A stretch of 64,000 bases of DNA, taken from positions 89,650-153,649 of the forward strand of contig NZ_JAGTXB010000023.1 of NCBI RefSeq assembly GCF_018224885.1, read 5' to 3'. The translations under genes and the position numbers were made by a program. Below, in pieces: positions 17,603 through 25,892 of this stretch. The first letter of the stretch is position 1. Each line of letters starts with the position of its first letter. The stretch is from Chitinophaga hostae (GTDB lineage: Bacteria; Bacteroidota; Bacteroidia; Chitinophagales; Chitinophagaceae). The notes beneath the pieces are model-generated. The model ran no database searches and was not told where the DNA came from. It saw nothing but the letters and a program-made list of their open reading frames with translations.

Positions 17603-19459
17603 ATGACTACCAGACGCCATTTTCTGAAGAATACTTCCGCCGCGATGCTGGTAATGGCATTGCCGGATGTTAGCCTGCTGTATGGGCCGCAGGGTGAAGA
17701 TTTTAGTTTTACTTCGCCGTATATGCGGTTGCGATTATCTGCCACTTATCCGCGGTTGCTATATTTTTCAACGGACAGCCTGGGGCAATCGAAACTGGAA
17801 AATAACCCCTTGCCGGAGCAGCAGCAGACCGATGTTGTTTTTACAAGTAAGGTGAGACGGCAAAGCATCGGCTATTATGCAGGCACAGGTAATGCGCAGT
17901 TGCCTGCCTGGGAATTTACGGCGGCAGAAAAAAAGATTGTGATCAGATCTGCTCACGGCGGAGCCATTGCCCCGCCGCCTTTTGAAATAGTGGTGGCGCA
18001 AAGAAAAAATCACTGTACGGTATTAGGGCATATGACAACAGCGCTGCAGGTGCAGTTCCCCTGCCTGCTGCATTTGCCGGGCATGGGTACTTTCCGGATC
18101 AGCTGTAATCGCCCCGGGGTTACTTTGTTTTATGATGCTTTTCGTTTTGACAGCGGCGCTGAAACCGGTGAACCCTTTGTGAAAATACGTTTTGCTCCTG
18201 CTTCGGCGGAGCAGCCGGAGCTGGTGTATACTTTAGAATCGGTGGCCGTTTATCCCGACCTGCCGGCGATCCGGGGTGATGTCCGTTTTGATGGGTATAG
18301 AAAAAACTACCTGAATATTTTCCAGCTGAACCCGCGTATACAGGCATTGGCTAATAACAGCGCCAGCGATGCCTGTACATTTACGTTGTACCTGTATGCA
18401 GAAATGGCCCGTTATACGCCGCCGTTGGCAGAGGGGCTAACAGCCATGGACCTGGTACGGAATACGCTGGAGCGTTACCTGGGCGGCATGAAGGGATACG
18501 GACAGGTAGGTTATAAAGACGGTGCCGCATGGGCCAGTGAATTTGATTCAACAGACAGTATGCCTTCCCTGGTGATATCGGCCTGTTACTATATCCTCGA
18601 TACAAAAGATAGCGCCTGGGGCAAGCAGCACTACAACAGTATAAAAGACTGGGCAACTAAAATGATGCTGGCGGATAAGGACGGCGATGGGCTGATTGAG
18701 TATGGTTATTCGGGTAACAGCGGCAGCTGGGATGATAAACCATTTAAAAGACCGGCCAACTGGTGGGATACGATCGGCTTTGGCCATGCCGATGCCTATT
18801 CCAATGCGCTGGCCTATAAAGCATTGGTGTTATTAGCGGAAGTAGCCGCCATCCTGCAACAAAAAACGGATGCAGCACATTTTGCACAACAGGGTAAGCA
18901 GTTAAAGGATAGTTATTACAATACTTTTTTTAACAGTCAAACCGGCGTGCTGGCAGGGTGGAAGAGCAAAGACGGGCAACTGCATGATTACTATTTTACG
19001 TTTGTGAACAGCATCGCTGTATGTTATGACCTGCTTACAACAGCGCAGGCGGATCAGGTCATGACTACGTTAGTGAATAAAATGAAAGCCGCGGGCTTTA
19101 CAGATTTTCGTTTAGGCATTCCCGGTAACCTGGTGTCTATAGCGGATGCCGACTACGCACATCACGATCCGCGATGGGGATACCAACGGTTTGGGGTATA
19201 CGAAAATGGCGGCGCTTCCGCCTGTTATGCCTATTTTACGCTGCATGCGCTGTATAAAATCAACAAGCGTCAGGCTGCTGATGCGATGTTGCATCCTATG
19301 ATGGAGAGCTTTAAAGACGGGGGCTTTGAAGGAAATTGCCCGGGAAGTAATATGACGAAGGATTGGAAAACCTGGAAAGGAGAATGCTGGGGATATGAAG
19401 GCTACCTGGTGGATAACTATCTCACTTTACTGGCGGTAAAAGATTATAACGGGCGCTAG
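17603..19459 (+). CDS. Tat-exported six-hairpin glycosidase-like protein
   Basis: 618 residues. The N terminus TTRRHFLKNTSAAMLVMALP is a good twin-arginine signal. After a beta-rich N-terminal half, the C-terminal half reads like an (alpha/alpha)6 barrel: WASEFDSTDSMPSLVISACY, MLADKDGDGLIEYGYSGNSG, WWDTIGFGHADAYSNALAYK and HHDPRWGYQRFGVYENGGAS. Such barrels occur in GH63, GH78, GH116 and related families; I cannot assign one. Acidic residues in the DGDGLIEYGYSG and WDTIGFGHADAYS stretches could be catalytic. It is transcribed divergently from susC, so it is part of the locus, and probably acts in the periplasm on imported oligosaccharides. Confidence 0.75.
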   Translation: MTTRRHFLKNTSAAMLVMALPDVSLLYGPQGEDFSFTSPYMRLRLSATYPRLLYFSTDSLGQSKLENNPLPEQQQTDVVFTSKVRRQSIGYYAGTGNAQLPAWEFTAAEKKIVIRSAHGGAIAPPPFEIVVAQRKNHCTVLGHMTTALQVQFPCLLHLPGMGTFRISCNRPGVTLFYDAFRFDSGAETGEPFVKIRFAPASAEQPELVYTLESVAVYPDLPAIRGDVRFDGYRKNYLNIFQLNPRIQALANNSASDACTFTLYLYAEMARYTPPLAEGLTAMDLVRNTLERYLGGMKGYGQVGYKDGAAWASEFDSTDSMPSLVISACYYILDTKDSAWGKQHYNSIKDWATKMMLADKDGDGLIEYGYSGNSGSWDDKPFKRPANWWDTIGFGHADAYSNALAYKALVLLAEVAAILQQKTDAAHFAQQGKQLKDSYYNTFFNSQTGVLAGWKSKDGQLHDYYFTFVNSIAVCYDLLTTAQADQVMTTLVNKMKAAGFTDFRLGIPGNLVSIADADYAHHDPRWGYQRFGVYENGGASACYAYFTLHALYKINKRQAADAMLHPMMESFKDGGFEGNCPGSNMTKDWKTWKGECWGYEGYLVDNYLTLLAVKDYNGR

Positions 19460-19477
19460 CAAAAGAAGTATACGGCA

Positions 19478-19509
19478 CAAGAGCGGCTATTAATTTTGAG
19501 CCGCTCTTG
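19478..19509. terminator. Bidirectional hairpin between convergent genes
   Basis: Perfect 11-bp stem CAAGAGCGGCT / AGCCGCTCTTG with a 10-base loop, followed by TTATTT on the + strand. It lies between the glycosidase-like gene and the convergent doxX gene and can terminate both. Confidence 0.85.
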
Positions 19510-19534
19510 TTATTTATCTCCCGAAAATAAATTA

Positions 19535-19903
19535 TTACCGGAAACGCATATACGCGGTATATACTGACAATACCAGCAGCAGCGCGTTAAAAGCTACTGA
19601 TTTATATTCCGCCCGTTTGTAGTGAACAGGCATGGCGAGCACCATGATCAGGGCAAAGCAAAGCGCCGTTACCGGTGTCAGTGCAGGGAGTATGCCGGTG
19701 GCAGCAGGCGCAATGATACCGATGGCGCCCAGTATTTCCATAATACCTATGAAACGGATAGCAGGATAAGTTAAATTAGCCACCCCGGTTTGGCCGAGAC
19801 TGATCAATTCTTCTCTTTTCCGGGATGATTTCATGACACCGGAATAAAGGAAAACGATGGCAAGGAAGCCTTGTATGATCCATAAGAGCGTGTTCATAAT
19901 CAT
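19535..19903 (-). CDS. DoxX-family membrane protein
   Basis: About 122 residues from ATG 19903 (MIMNTLLWIIQGFLAIVFLY) or 120 from the next ATG; the longer frame needs a TTG start inside the upstream stop region and adds no membrane sequence. Four hydrophobic helices with the family features FLYSGVMKSS at the first loop, IMEILGAIGIIAPAATGI, and LIMVLAMPVHY. DoxX-like proteins are small inner-membrane proteins, some tied to quinone or thiol redox stress; function here is open. It is last in a leftward operon after the Crp/Fnr gene. Confidence 0.8.
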   Translation of the reverse strand: MIMNTLLWIIQGFLAIVFLYSGVMKSSRKREELISLGQTGVANLTYPAIRFIGIMEILGAIGIIAPAATGILPALTPVTALCFALIMVLAMPVHYKRAEYKSVAFNALLLVLSVYTAYMRFR

Positions 19904-19959
19904 TGTTGTTTTGTTGACACAAAGATTGGAACAACCTGCATTTTTTCTTTTGACATTTA

Positions 19960-20583
19960 TCAAATAGTAAGACCTGCGCGGATGCGGCTGAGGGTTTCCT
20001 GCGTAATGCCCAGGTAAGAAGCTACCATGCCCAGCGGTGCGCGCTGGATGATAGTAGGGTGCATGGTGATCAGGTTCAGATAACGTTCGCGTGCGGTGGA
20101 AAAATGCAGGTCATCGAAGCGCTGTTGCATCTGAACGAGGCCCTGGCTTACCAGCAAACGGCCAAGTCTTTCTATTTCGTGGTGATGATCGTAGAGATGT
20201 TGTATGTCATCCGCGCCAATTTCCCAGATGGTAGCGGCTTCCAGCAGTTCGATGTTACGGATGTCCGGTTTGCCGGTGATGAAACTAACAATAGACACGG
20301 AGAAAGTTTGTTCCACGCTGATCCAGTCTGTCACATCTTTTCCGTCTTTTATATAATAGGTTCTGGCCAATCCTTTTTCGATATAGAAAATATGACGGCA
20401 AACCTGGCCGGCTGTGAGTAATTGTGTTCCTTTCGGGAGTTCCCGTTTTGTCATAATGCCTGCAAAAACATTTTTGCTTTCGGGAGATAAAGACATGAAG
20501 GAACCAACTACGTTAAAAAAGACGTTGAGTGCGGGATCGTATTCGTGGTTGTCTTGATTCATGACCGGTTGTTTTTCCTGCAT
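19960..20583 (-). CDS. Crp/Fnr-family transcriptional regulator
   Basis: 207 residues: a cyclic-nucleotide-binding-like barrel (LPKGTQLLTAGQVCRHIFYI, EKGLARTYYIKDGKDVTDWI, ADDIQHLYDHHHEIERLGRL) and a short C-terminal winged helix (APLGMVASYLGITQETLSRI). The effector loop lacks the canonical cAMP-binding arginine/serine pattern, as is usual in the many Bacteroidota members of this group, so the signal is unknown. ATG at 20583 overlaps the stop of the amidohydrolase gene by one base (TAATG), implying translational coupling. It may regulate its own operon. Confidence 0.88.
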   Translation of the reverse strand: MQEKQPVMNQDNHEYDPALNVFFNVVGSFMSLSPESKNVFAGIMTKRELPKGTQLLTAGQVCRHIFYIEKGLARTYYIKDGKDVTDWISVEQTFSVSIVSFITGKPDIRNIELLEAATIWEIGADDIQHLYDHHHEIERLGRLLVSQGLVQMQQRFDDLHFSTARERYLNLITMHPTIIQRAPLGMVASYLGITQETLSRIRAGLTI

Positions 20584-21878
20584 TATTTTTCCGATGCTAT
20601 ATTTTTATATATCACGCCTTCTTTCATCACAAAACTTACTTGTCCCATACGTTGAATATCCTGCAGCGGATCTCCTTCTACCGCTACAATATCAGCTAGT
20701 TTGCCCGGGGTGATGGAGCCCAGTTTGTCTGTTATGCCCAGCAATTCGGCGGCTTTGATAGTAGCTGATTTAATGGCATCTATAGGGGGCATGCCTGCTT
20801 CCACCATATAGGTAAATTCCAGCCAGTTTTTCCCATGTGCAAATACAGCGGCATCCGTTCCAAAAGCTATTTTAACCCCGGCTTTGTAGGCTCTGGCAAA
20901 AGTGGTTTGCAGTTTAGGGCCAATAGTCAGTGCTTTTGGGGTAATGATGGCAGGATAATAACCGGGAATTTTTGCGGAGTCGGCTGCAGAGCGGCCTGCG
21001 GTGAGGGTGGGTACATACCAGGTACCGTATTGTTTGGCCAGTGCAATCCCTTCATCGTCCATGAAACTGCCATGCTCAATAGAGGTGACACCCGCCCGGA
21101 TAGCGCGTTTTATGCCTTCTGTGCCGTGTGCATGCGCTGCAACTTTGAAGCCATAATCTTTAGCTGTTGCTACAATGACGCGGAGCTCTTCTTCACTAAA
21201 CTGTGGACTACTACCGTCACGGGCAACGCTCAGGACACCGCCGGTAGCCATTACTTTGATGAGGTCTGACCCGTACTTATAAGCCTGGCGTACCGCTTTG
21301 CGGCATTCTTCCGGTCCGTTGGCAACGCCATCTTTAGGGCCGGGATCTCCCATCAGATCTCTGCGATAGCTATTGGAAGGATCAGCATGACCACCGGTGG
21401 CGGAAATGGCTTTGCCTGCCGTAAAAACGCGGGGGCCTTTTATCAGCCCTGCGTTGATAGCGTTACGCAGGGAAATATTAACGCCATTAGCGCCGCCGAG
21501 GTCGCGCACTGTTGTAAAACCGGCCATCAGTGTTCGTTCTGCGAATACCACACTATGAAAGGCGTAGTCGGCGGGGTTCATCGTATATTCATCGACGAAG
21601 GCCTCCTTGGTCATTTCGCCGTCCAGGTGCACATGCATATCCATCCAGCCAGGTGTAACTGTTTGTTTGCTCAGGTCTATCACCTTGTCCTGCGGCGTAC
21701 CGGTAACAAAACCTTCTTTCACATTGGTAATGCGGTTGCCATCGATGATAACAGAAACATGCTGACGGGCATTGTTGCCGATACCGTCTATCAGCGATCC
21801 ACAATGTAAAATAACGGATTGTGCATAAGTGGTGCAAAGACTGCATGCCAACAGGGCGATGAGTATGGGTTTCTTCAT
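20583..21878 (-). CDS. Secreted metal-dependent amidohydrolase (prolidase/imidazolonepropionase-like)
   Basis: 431 residues with signal peptide (cut near CTTYAQ). The amidohydrolase superfamily metal ligands are present: DMHVHLDGE with HVH at 82-84, a possible bridging Lys in SDLIKVMATGG, His in VAAHAHGTEG and SIEHGSFMDD, and Asp in KIAFGTDAAVFAHG, with the C-terminal GKLADIVAVEGDPL strand typical of the beta-sandwich return. Family members of this subgroup cleave dipeptides or cyclic amides. The substrate is unknown. First gene of the leftward operon with the Crp/Fnr and DoxX genes. Confidence 0.9.
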   Translation of the reverse strand: MKKPILIALLACSLCTTYAQSVILHCGSLIDGIGNNARQHVSVIIDGNRITNVKEGFVTGTPQDKVIDLSKQTVTPGWMDMHVHLDGEMTKEAFVDEYTMNPADYAFHSVVFAERTLMAGFTTVRDLGGANGVNISLRNAINAGLIKGPRVFTAGKAISATGGHADPSNSYRRDLMGDPGPKDGVANGPEECRKAVRQAYKYGSDLIKVMATGGVLSVARDGSSPQFSEEELRVIVATAKDYGFKVAAHAHGTEGIKRAIRAGVTSIEHGSFMDDEGIALAKQYGTWYVPTLTAGRSAADSAKIPGYYPAIITPKALTIGPKLQTTFARAYKAGVKIAFGTDAAVFAHGKNWLEFTYMVEAGMPPIDAIKSATIKAAELLGITDKLGSITPGKLADIVAVEGDPLQDIQRMGQVSFVMKEGVIYKNIASEK

Positions 21879-22567
21879 AAAATATTTTTGGATATAGGTT
21901 GATGGATTCGCGGTAAATGAATAACAATATAGTTGTTTTCAGGGAGAATTGTTAATGGTTAGCGGTAATAAAGATCATTGGCGGAGTACTGATGCACTTA
22001 GTTTATGGTCGGAAGGAGGTATTAAGTAAGCGGAGAAGAGAAAGTAGGAAGAAGTATTTTTCTCCCGCATAAAAAATTTAAACGCAGATACAATGCGTAG
22101 TAAAACTTGAATTTTGTTAAAGAAGCAGTAAGAAAAGAGGAAGTGAATACTTCAGAAATAATTGAGCAACGAATGTACTCCATATGCACTCGCAATTATT
22201 TTTCTTTTTTCAGACAGTTAAATTTTGAGTGTAATTATTTTTAATATAATTCGTGATGTTGTACCCAAATTCAAGTATCGCTGCATGCAGATGTAAATTG
22301 TTTGAGACACCCTGCTTTAAACCACCCCATTATTCCTAACCACCCCGCTTTTTTCTAAAAGTACCGGATCGCAGAATGCCTTGTTTTTTAATTTCATAAC
22401 TATGAATTTCTTTTAATCACGTACCCTCATCCTTTGTGCTTGTTGTGGTTCCTGTTGCAGCTACTGCAATGAGAAGCAGAGCAGGTCAATCAGCGCGCTG
22501 TATAATCGTAGTTTGCTGAAAAGGAGCCCTATTGCATAAATTTTTCCCTCAAAACCCAACAGGATAT
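21879..22567. other. Long gene-free divergent spacer before the tail cluster
   Basis: About 690 bases between the leftward amidohydrolase gene and the first rightward gene of the tail cluster. It is AT-rich, has no ORF worth calling, and no consensus TTTG/TAnnTTTG promoter that I can find. The only pattern noted is two copies of AACCACCCC 20 bases apart near 22320-22345. It should hold the promoters for both directions. Confidence 0.6.
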
Positions 22568-22885
22568 ATGATAACAGATGTGATTTCGCGGAGAGCGGAA
22601 GGGCCTACCATGGCATTTACTATAAAGGAACAGGTAGTTTCCGAAACTGTACTGAAAACATATAAATACCTATTAAACAGAAAGGGTCAGTTTATTTCGC
22701 CTGTTACCATCGGAATGACCTTTGGCATTCATTACCGCTATGCTGCCGGCTGGGCAACGGTACAGCTATTGGAACTTATGAAGCTTAAACTGGTGGAAAA
22801 ACGGTATCAGTTTGGTAATCATCAGCCCGTCGCTTATGGTATACCAGATCCGGACAAGCATTACAACCAGCTTTTTTTACAATAA
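22568..22885 (+). CDS. Small protein, possible winged-helix regulator
   Basis: 105 residues from ATG 22568; the longer ORF needs a TTG at 22532. The sequence TVLKTYKYLLNRKGQFISPV, TIGMTFGIHYRYAAGWATVQ, LLELMKLKLVEKRYQFGNHQ has the run of helices and the short hairpin of a winged helix, and the last part resembles a wing followed by a tail. I do not recognise a named family. As first gene of the tail cluster, after a long spacer, it could be its regulator. That is position-based inference. Confidence 0.55.
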   Translation: MITDVISRRAEGPTMAFTIKEQVVSETVLKTYKYLLNRKGQFISPVTIGMTFGIHYRYAAGWATVQLLELMKLKLVEKRYQFGNHQPVAYGIPDPDKHYNQLFLQ

Positions 22886-22913
22886 CATTCACCCTCTTAA
22901 TATCCCTGTACCT

Positions 22914-23531
22914 ATGAAAATCAAACGGACAACAGGCGATGCGCTATCTGTTGAACAACGCGCGCATTTTGACAAAGTATGGCTGGAGCTGGCGAAGGAA
23001 ATTACCATTAAAAATCCTTCCCTGCCCGAACCGAAACTGCTGCCCGTTTTTGGCAGGGCGGCCGCCGCAAAGAAAGCCGCTAAACAGGTAACAGACTGGC
23101 GCCTCAAAGAACAGTTGATCCAGGAAGAATCGTTCGTAATGCGATTGGAATGCAGGATTCCGGTTACCGGAAAAACAACGCTGCATACCATCATCCTTCA
23201 GCTAAACAGGAGCATTCAATACCAGTTATTGCCGGTGGCCGGTACCCTGTTTCCCGACCGGGACCAGGCTTATACCTTTGCTTTTGAACAAGGGGTTGCC
23301 TGGCTGAAACTTGGCCTGTTGCGTGCCTTTGACGCAGCAAAGTTTACCACCACCCTCAAAAAGAAAAATATTCCCTACCAGGTGGATATGAGCCGTTTTT
23401 TTGAGTTCGGGGAAAAGGAGCCTGTGATGCCCCCGGATGCGCCACCGGTACAGATTGAAAAACGGGTAAGAAAAAGACGACCCTATGCAGCAGCCAACCA
23501 TAAAGATCACCGCTTCGGATATCTACAATAA
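22914..23531 (+). CDS. Unassigned protein of the tail cluster
   Basis: 205 residues from ATG 22914 (MKIKRTTGDALSVEQRAHFD); the longer frame overlaps the preceding gene. Soluble, mixed alpha/beta, with a basic C-terminal tail (QIEKRVRKRRPYAAANHKDH). Predicted strands MRLECRIPVTGKTTLHTIIL and SIQYQLLPVAGTLFP could form a sheet. No family recognised. Its 3' end overlaps the next ORF by 47 bases in another frame, so the two are probably translated together. Confidence 0.55.
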   Translation: MKIKRTTGDALSVEQRAHFDKVWLELAKEITIKNPSLPEPKLLPVFGRAAAAKKAAKQVTDWRLKEQLIQEESFVMRLECRIPVTGKTTLHTIILQLNRSIQYQLLPVAGTLFPDRDQAYTFAFEQGVAWLKLGLLRAFDAAKFTTTLKKKNIPYQVDMSRFFEFGEKEPVMPPDAPPVQIEKRVRKRRPYAAANHKDHRFGYLQ

Positions 23532-23697
23532 TGAAGTACTCGATGTAACCACCCGTTTTCATCATTTTGATGGTAAAGCATGGTATGGGAATATTATGAT
23601 CGATACGGAGCGGGAAGGGGAGGTAAAACTAAGCGGGCGGCATGAGTATAACGACTACCAGGAGCAATACGGATTTATTTTGGTGGATGCCGGATAG
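23485..23697 (+). CDS. Small unassigned protein
   Basis: 70 residues, MQQPTIKITASDIYNNEVLD onward, acidic to neutral and rich in predicted beta strands (KAWYGNIMIDTEREGEVKLS). It begins inside the end of the preceding gene in a different frame. The overlap and lack of relatives I can name keep confidence moderate. If real it is a small soluble cytoplasmic protein of the early part of the tail cluster. Confidence 0.4.
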   Translation: MQQPTIKITASDIYNNEVLDVTTRFHHFDGKAWYGNIMIDTEREGEVKLSGRHEYNDYQEQYGFILVDAG

Positions 23698-23750
23698 CAG
23701 ATCGAAAGTTTGCGTTTTTCGAAGAATAGTTTCCTTTTTAAACATTTTAA

Positions 23751-24065
23751 ATGAGTATTAAAAGAAGTATATATGACACACTGGATAAAAGTCTGAAAAG
23801 AGATTTTGTGGTTGGTTCATTTATCGGCTGTATTATGGCTATCGTTGGGTTGTTTAGCTGGGGAATCCATAATGAAGTACAGGTGATCGAATGCAATGAA
23901 AGGTTTGCGGCATTTGCACTGGATTTGCAGCACAAAACCCAGCTGAAACTGGATGAGAAGAATAAAGAGATCGATAGTCTGAGGTTACAGGCAGCACTTG
24001 AGTTAAAAAAGGTTACTGAGATTCGGAAGAAGATAGAAAACCAGATTAAATACAAGACAAAGTAG
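23751..24065 (+). CDS. Membrane-anchored coiled-coil protein, spanin-like candidate
   Basis: 104 residues. One transmembrane helix at about 20-40 (VVGSFIGCIMAIVGLFSWGI) is followed by a long charged helix with heptad character (KTQLKLDEKNKEIDSLRLQA, LELKKVTEIRKKIENQIKYK). That layout matches inner-membrane spanins such as Rz: short cytoplasmic end, membrane helix, periplasmic coiled coil. A structural protein or small holin accessory is possible. It is the first of four closely packed genes ending with a muramidase, which supports a lysis role. Confidence 0.6.
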   Translation: MSIKRSIYDTLDKSLKRDFVVGSFIGCIMAIVGLFSWGIHNEVQVIECNERFAAFALDLQHKTQLKLDEKNKEIDSLRLQAALELKKVTEIRKKIENQIKYKTK

Positions 24066-24067
24066 TA

Positions 24068-24298
24068 ATGAAATTAATAGTTGTAATAATGTTGTTCCTG
24101 GTCACAGTAAGCAGTGCTCCTTTGAGTTTGCCTGATACAGATTATGATCACGAGGTATTTAAACCCATCGATAGCATGATTGTAATGAAGGCCAATCAGC
24201 ATCTTCAGCAGCTGGATACAGCGATTAACCAGCTGCATACCGCCAGCAGGCAATATGATGCCATAAAAAGAATGATGATCGACTCCAAACTTGATTAG
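24068..24298 (+). CDS. Small secreted helical protein of the lysis group
   Basis: 76 residues, signal peptide MKLIVVIMLFLVTVSSA, then a mature part of about 58 residues, mostly helical (MIVMKANQHLQQLDTAINQL, HTASRQYDAIKRMMIDSKLD). It starts two bases after the preceding stop. No family recognised. Being periplasmic, helical and next to a spanin-like gene, it could be part of an envelope-disrupting complex. Function is inference from neighbours. Confidence 0.55.
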   Translation: MKLIVVIMLFLVTVSSAPLSLPDTDYDHEVFKPIDSMIVMKANQHLQQLDTAINQLHTASRQYDAIKRMMIDSKLD

Positions 24299-24306
24299 CT
24301 ATTTAC

Positions 24307-24816
24307 ATGATAAAGTATCGGATGCTGTTACCCATTTTGTTGACCTGCGCCTGCAGCAATGCCAACCGGAAAATGCAGCAGTCAACCATTGACAGGAAGG
24401 AGCATATAACAGTAACGGATAAAGCAAAAGTCATCGTCACAACGGAAATTGACACGACGATAGTGATACCGGCGGATTCTGCACAGGTAAGCATCCCGGT
24501 GGGAGCTGGTTCAAAGGATAGTATACTGACCGGCCGTGTGGTTAAGAACGGATTGGATCTGCTGGCAGTGTACAATAAAAATACGCAGACGTTTACTGCC
24601 ACTGCACATGTGAGTGCGCAAAGCATCCCGCTGAAAGCCACACAAACCACTACCACAACCAGTGAAGCAGTGATGGTTCAGCAGTTGGATAGCAGTGAAA
24701 AGAGTAAGAAGCAACAGGTGAACAGGCAGGGAGTCCTGTTGTGGCCGGTAGCAATACTGCTGGTATTATTAGCGGCGATATATTTTTTATGGAGATGGTG
24801 TAGATTTATAAAATAA
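24307..24816 (+). CDS. Lipoprotein-like protein with C-terminal membrane helix, lysis group
   Basis: 169 residues. The N terminus (MIKYRMLLPILLTCACSNAN) resembles a lipoprotein signal, though the lipobox is imperfect. The mature part has a Thr-rich beta stretch (ITVTDKAKVIVTTEIDTTIV, IPADSAQVSIPVGAGSKDS) and a C-terminal helix (GVLLWPVAILLVLLAAIYFL). The mix of a possible lipid anchor with a second membrane segment would suit an outer-membrane spanin or fused spanin. Similar Thr-rich lipoproteins are met in lysis regions of Bacteroidota phages, as I recall. Moderate certainty on role, high that it is a gene. Confidence 0.6.
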   Translation: MIKYRMLLPILLTCACSNANRKMQQSTIDRKEHITVTDKAKVIVTTEIDTTIVIPADSAQVSIPVGAGSKDSILTGRVVKNGLDLLAVYNKNTQTFTATAHVSAQSIPLKATQTTTTTSEAVMVQQLDSSEKSKKQQVNRQGVLLWPVAILLVLLAAIYFLWRWCRFIK

Positions 24817-24821
24817 CAGCA

Positions 24822-25409
24822 ATGATCACAGCAACTGAATTTGAAAGATCCGCCCGTATTATTGGCTGTGAAACAGCCGTGATCAGGGCGGTGGCAAAGG
24901 TAGAATCAAATGGCGCAGGATTCGATGCACAGGGTAAACTGAAAATACTTTTTGAGCCGCACGTTTTCTGGAAACAGCTGCAGGCACAGGGAATTGATCC
25001 CGACAGGCATAAAACGGCGTATGCGGATGTATTATATAAGGAATACCGGCAGGAGCATGGTCCGTATAATATTCAATGGCAGAAATTGAACCGGGCCAAA
25101 CAACTGCAGGAAACCGCTGCCTTGCAAAGTGCCAGCTATGGCATGTTCCAGATCATGGGATTCAATTTTAAGGCGGCGGGTTTTACGAATGTGTATGCCA
25201 TGATCAATGCCTTTACCATCAGCGAAGACGAGCAACTGAAAGGATTTATCAATTTCATTGTAGCCAATAAACTGTCTGCTGATCTGCGCGAAAAAGATTT
25301 TACGGCTTTTGCCCGGAAGTATAACGGGCCTGCTTATGCAAAAAATGCCTATGATGTAAAAATCCGGCAATACTATCAGCAGTTTGCACAGGAGGTTACC
25401 AAACGGTAG
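24822..25409 (+). CDS. N-acetylmuramidase-type endolysin
   Basis: 195 residues matching the N-acetylmuramidase family (PF11860 type) of phage endolysins. The catalytic Glu is Glu28 in VAKVESNGAGF, followed by KILFEPHVFWKQL; further marks are ASYGMFQIMGFNFKAAGF and FARKYNGPAYAKNAYDVKIR. It should cut the glycan strand of peptidoglycan. There is no signal peptide, so release to the periplasm would need a holin or similar, as in phage lysis. It closes the four-gene lysis group directly before the tail structural genes. Confidence 0.88.
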   Translation: MITATEFERSARIIGCETAVIRAVAKVESNGAGFDAQGKLKILFEPHVFWKQLQAQGIDPDRHKTAYADVLYKEYRQEHGPYNIQWQKLNRAKQLQETAALQSASYGMFQIMGFNFKAAGFTNVYAMINAFTISEDEQLKGFINFIVANKLSADLREKDFTAFARKYNGPAYAKNAYDVKIRQYYQQFAQEVTKR

Positions 25410-25435
25410 AAAGATTGAATTATAATAAATACAAA

Positions 25436-25720
25436 ATGATGCATAAGTTAACGTTTTCAGATGCGGAAAGAAGTATCGCCGTTACAATGGAAACAACATT
25501 GAAAGATCCGCTCAACCTGGATGAACAGTTTTATCTGCAGGCAGTTAAGTCGGTCGATTCCTACCTGGAGCAGGAACTGTTTTATTGCTGGAACAAAGGT
25601 GTGCCATACACCCTCAACGAGATGATTTTTTTTACTGTCAACAACAGGCTTACCCTGAAAATATTTGACGAAACCGGGTTGGAATTAATTGCGCAGTATC
25701 ATAAAAATGCCGTCGCATAA
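25436..25720 (+). CDS. Small unassigned protein
   Basis: 94 residues from ATG 25436 or one fewer from 25439; an in-frame TTG at 25415 would extend it. The chain MHKLTFSDAERSIAVTMETT, LKDPLNLDEQFYLQAVKSVD, SYLEQELFYCWNKGVPYTLN is helical and soluble, with a beta end (NRLTLKIFDETGLELIAQYH). I recognise no family. It sits between the endolysin and the tail promoter and could be a regulator or a self-protection factor; neither can be shown from the sequence. Confidence 0.5.
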   Translation: MMHKLTFSDAERSIAVTMETTLKDPLNLDEQFYLQAVKSVDSYLEQELFYCWNKGVPYTLNEMIFFTVNNRLTLKIFDETGLELIAQYHKNAVA

Positions 25721-25755
25721 AATGAATAAAAAAAGTAAAAATAAATTACAAAGGA

Positions 25756-25786
25756 TTTGTTTTTCGGTGAAGATGTTTTAACTTTG
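25756..25786 (+). promoter_or_regulatory. Consensus Bacteroidota promoter for the tail structural genes
   Basis: TTTG at 25756-25759, a 19-base spacer, and TAACTTTG at 25779-25786 match the primary sigma consensus of the phylum (TTTG, 19-21 bases, TAnnTTTG). It lies about 107 bases upstream of the first structural gene and after the lysis group, so structural and lysis genes need not share one promoter. No other consensus match of this quality was seen in the cluster. Confidence 0.75.
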
Positions 25787-25892
25787 TATGTATCAAAGAT
25801 TGTTAGTTAACCTATCCGGTTTAATCCTTTATAACCATTACCAATTCATTGTTTCAGATACTTTGTTTTAATTAATACCCGCACAAAGGCTG

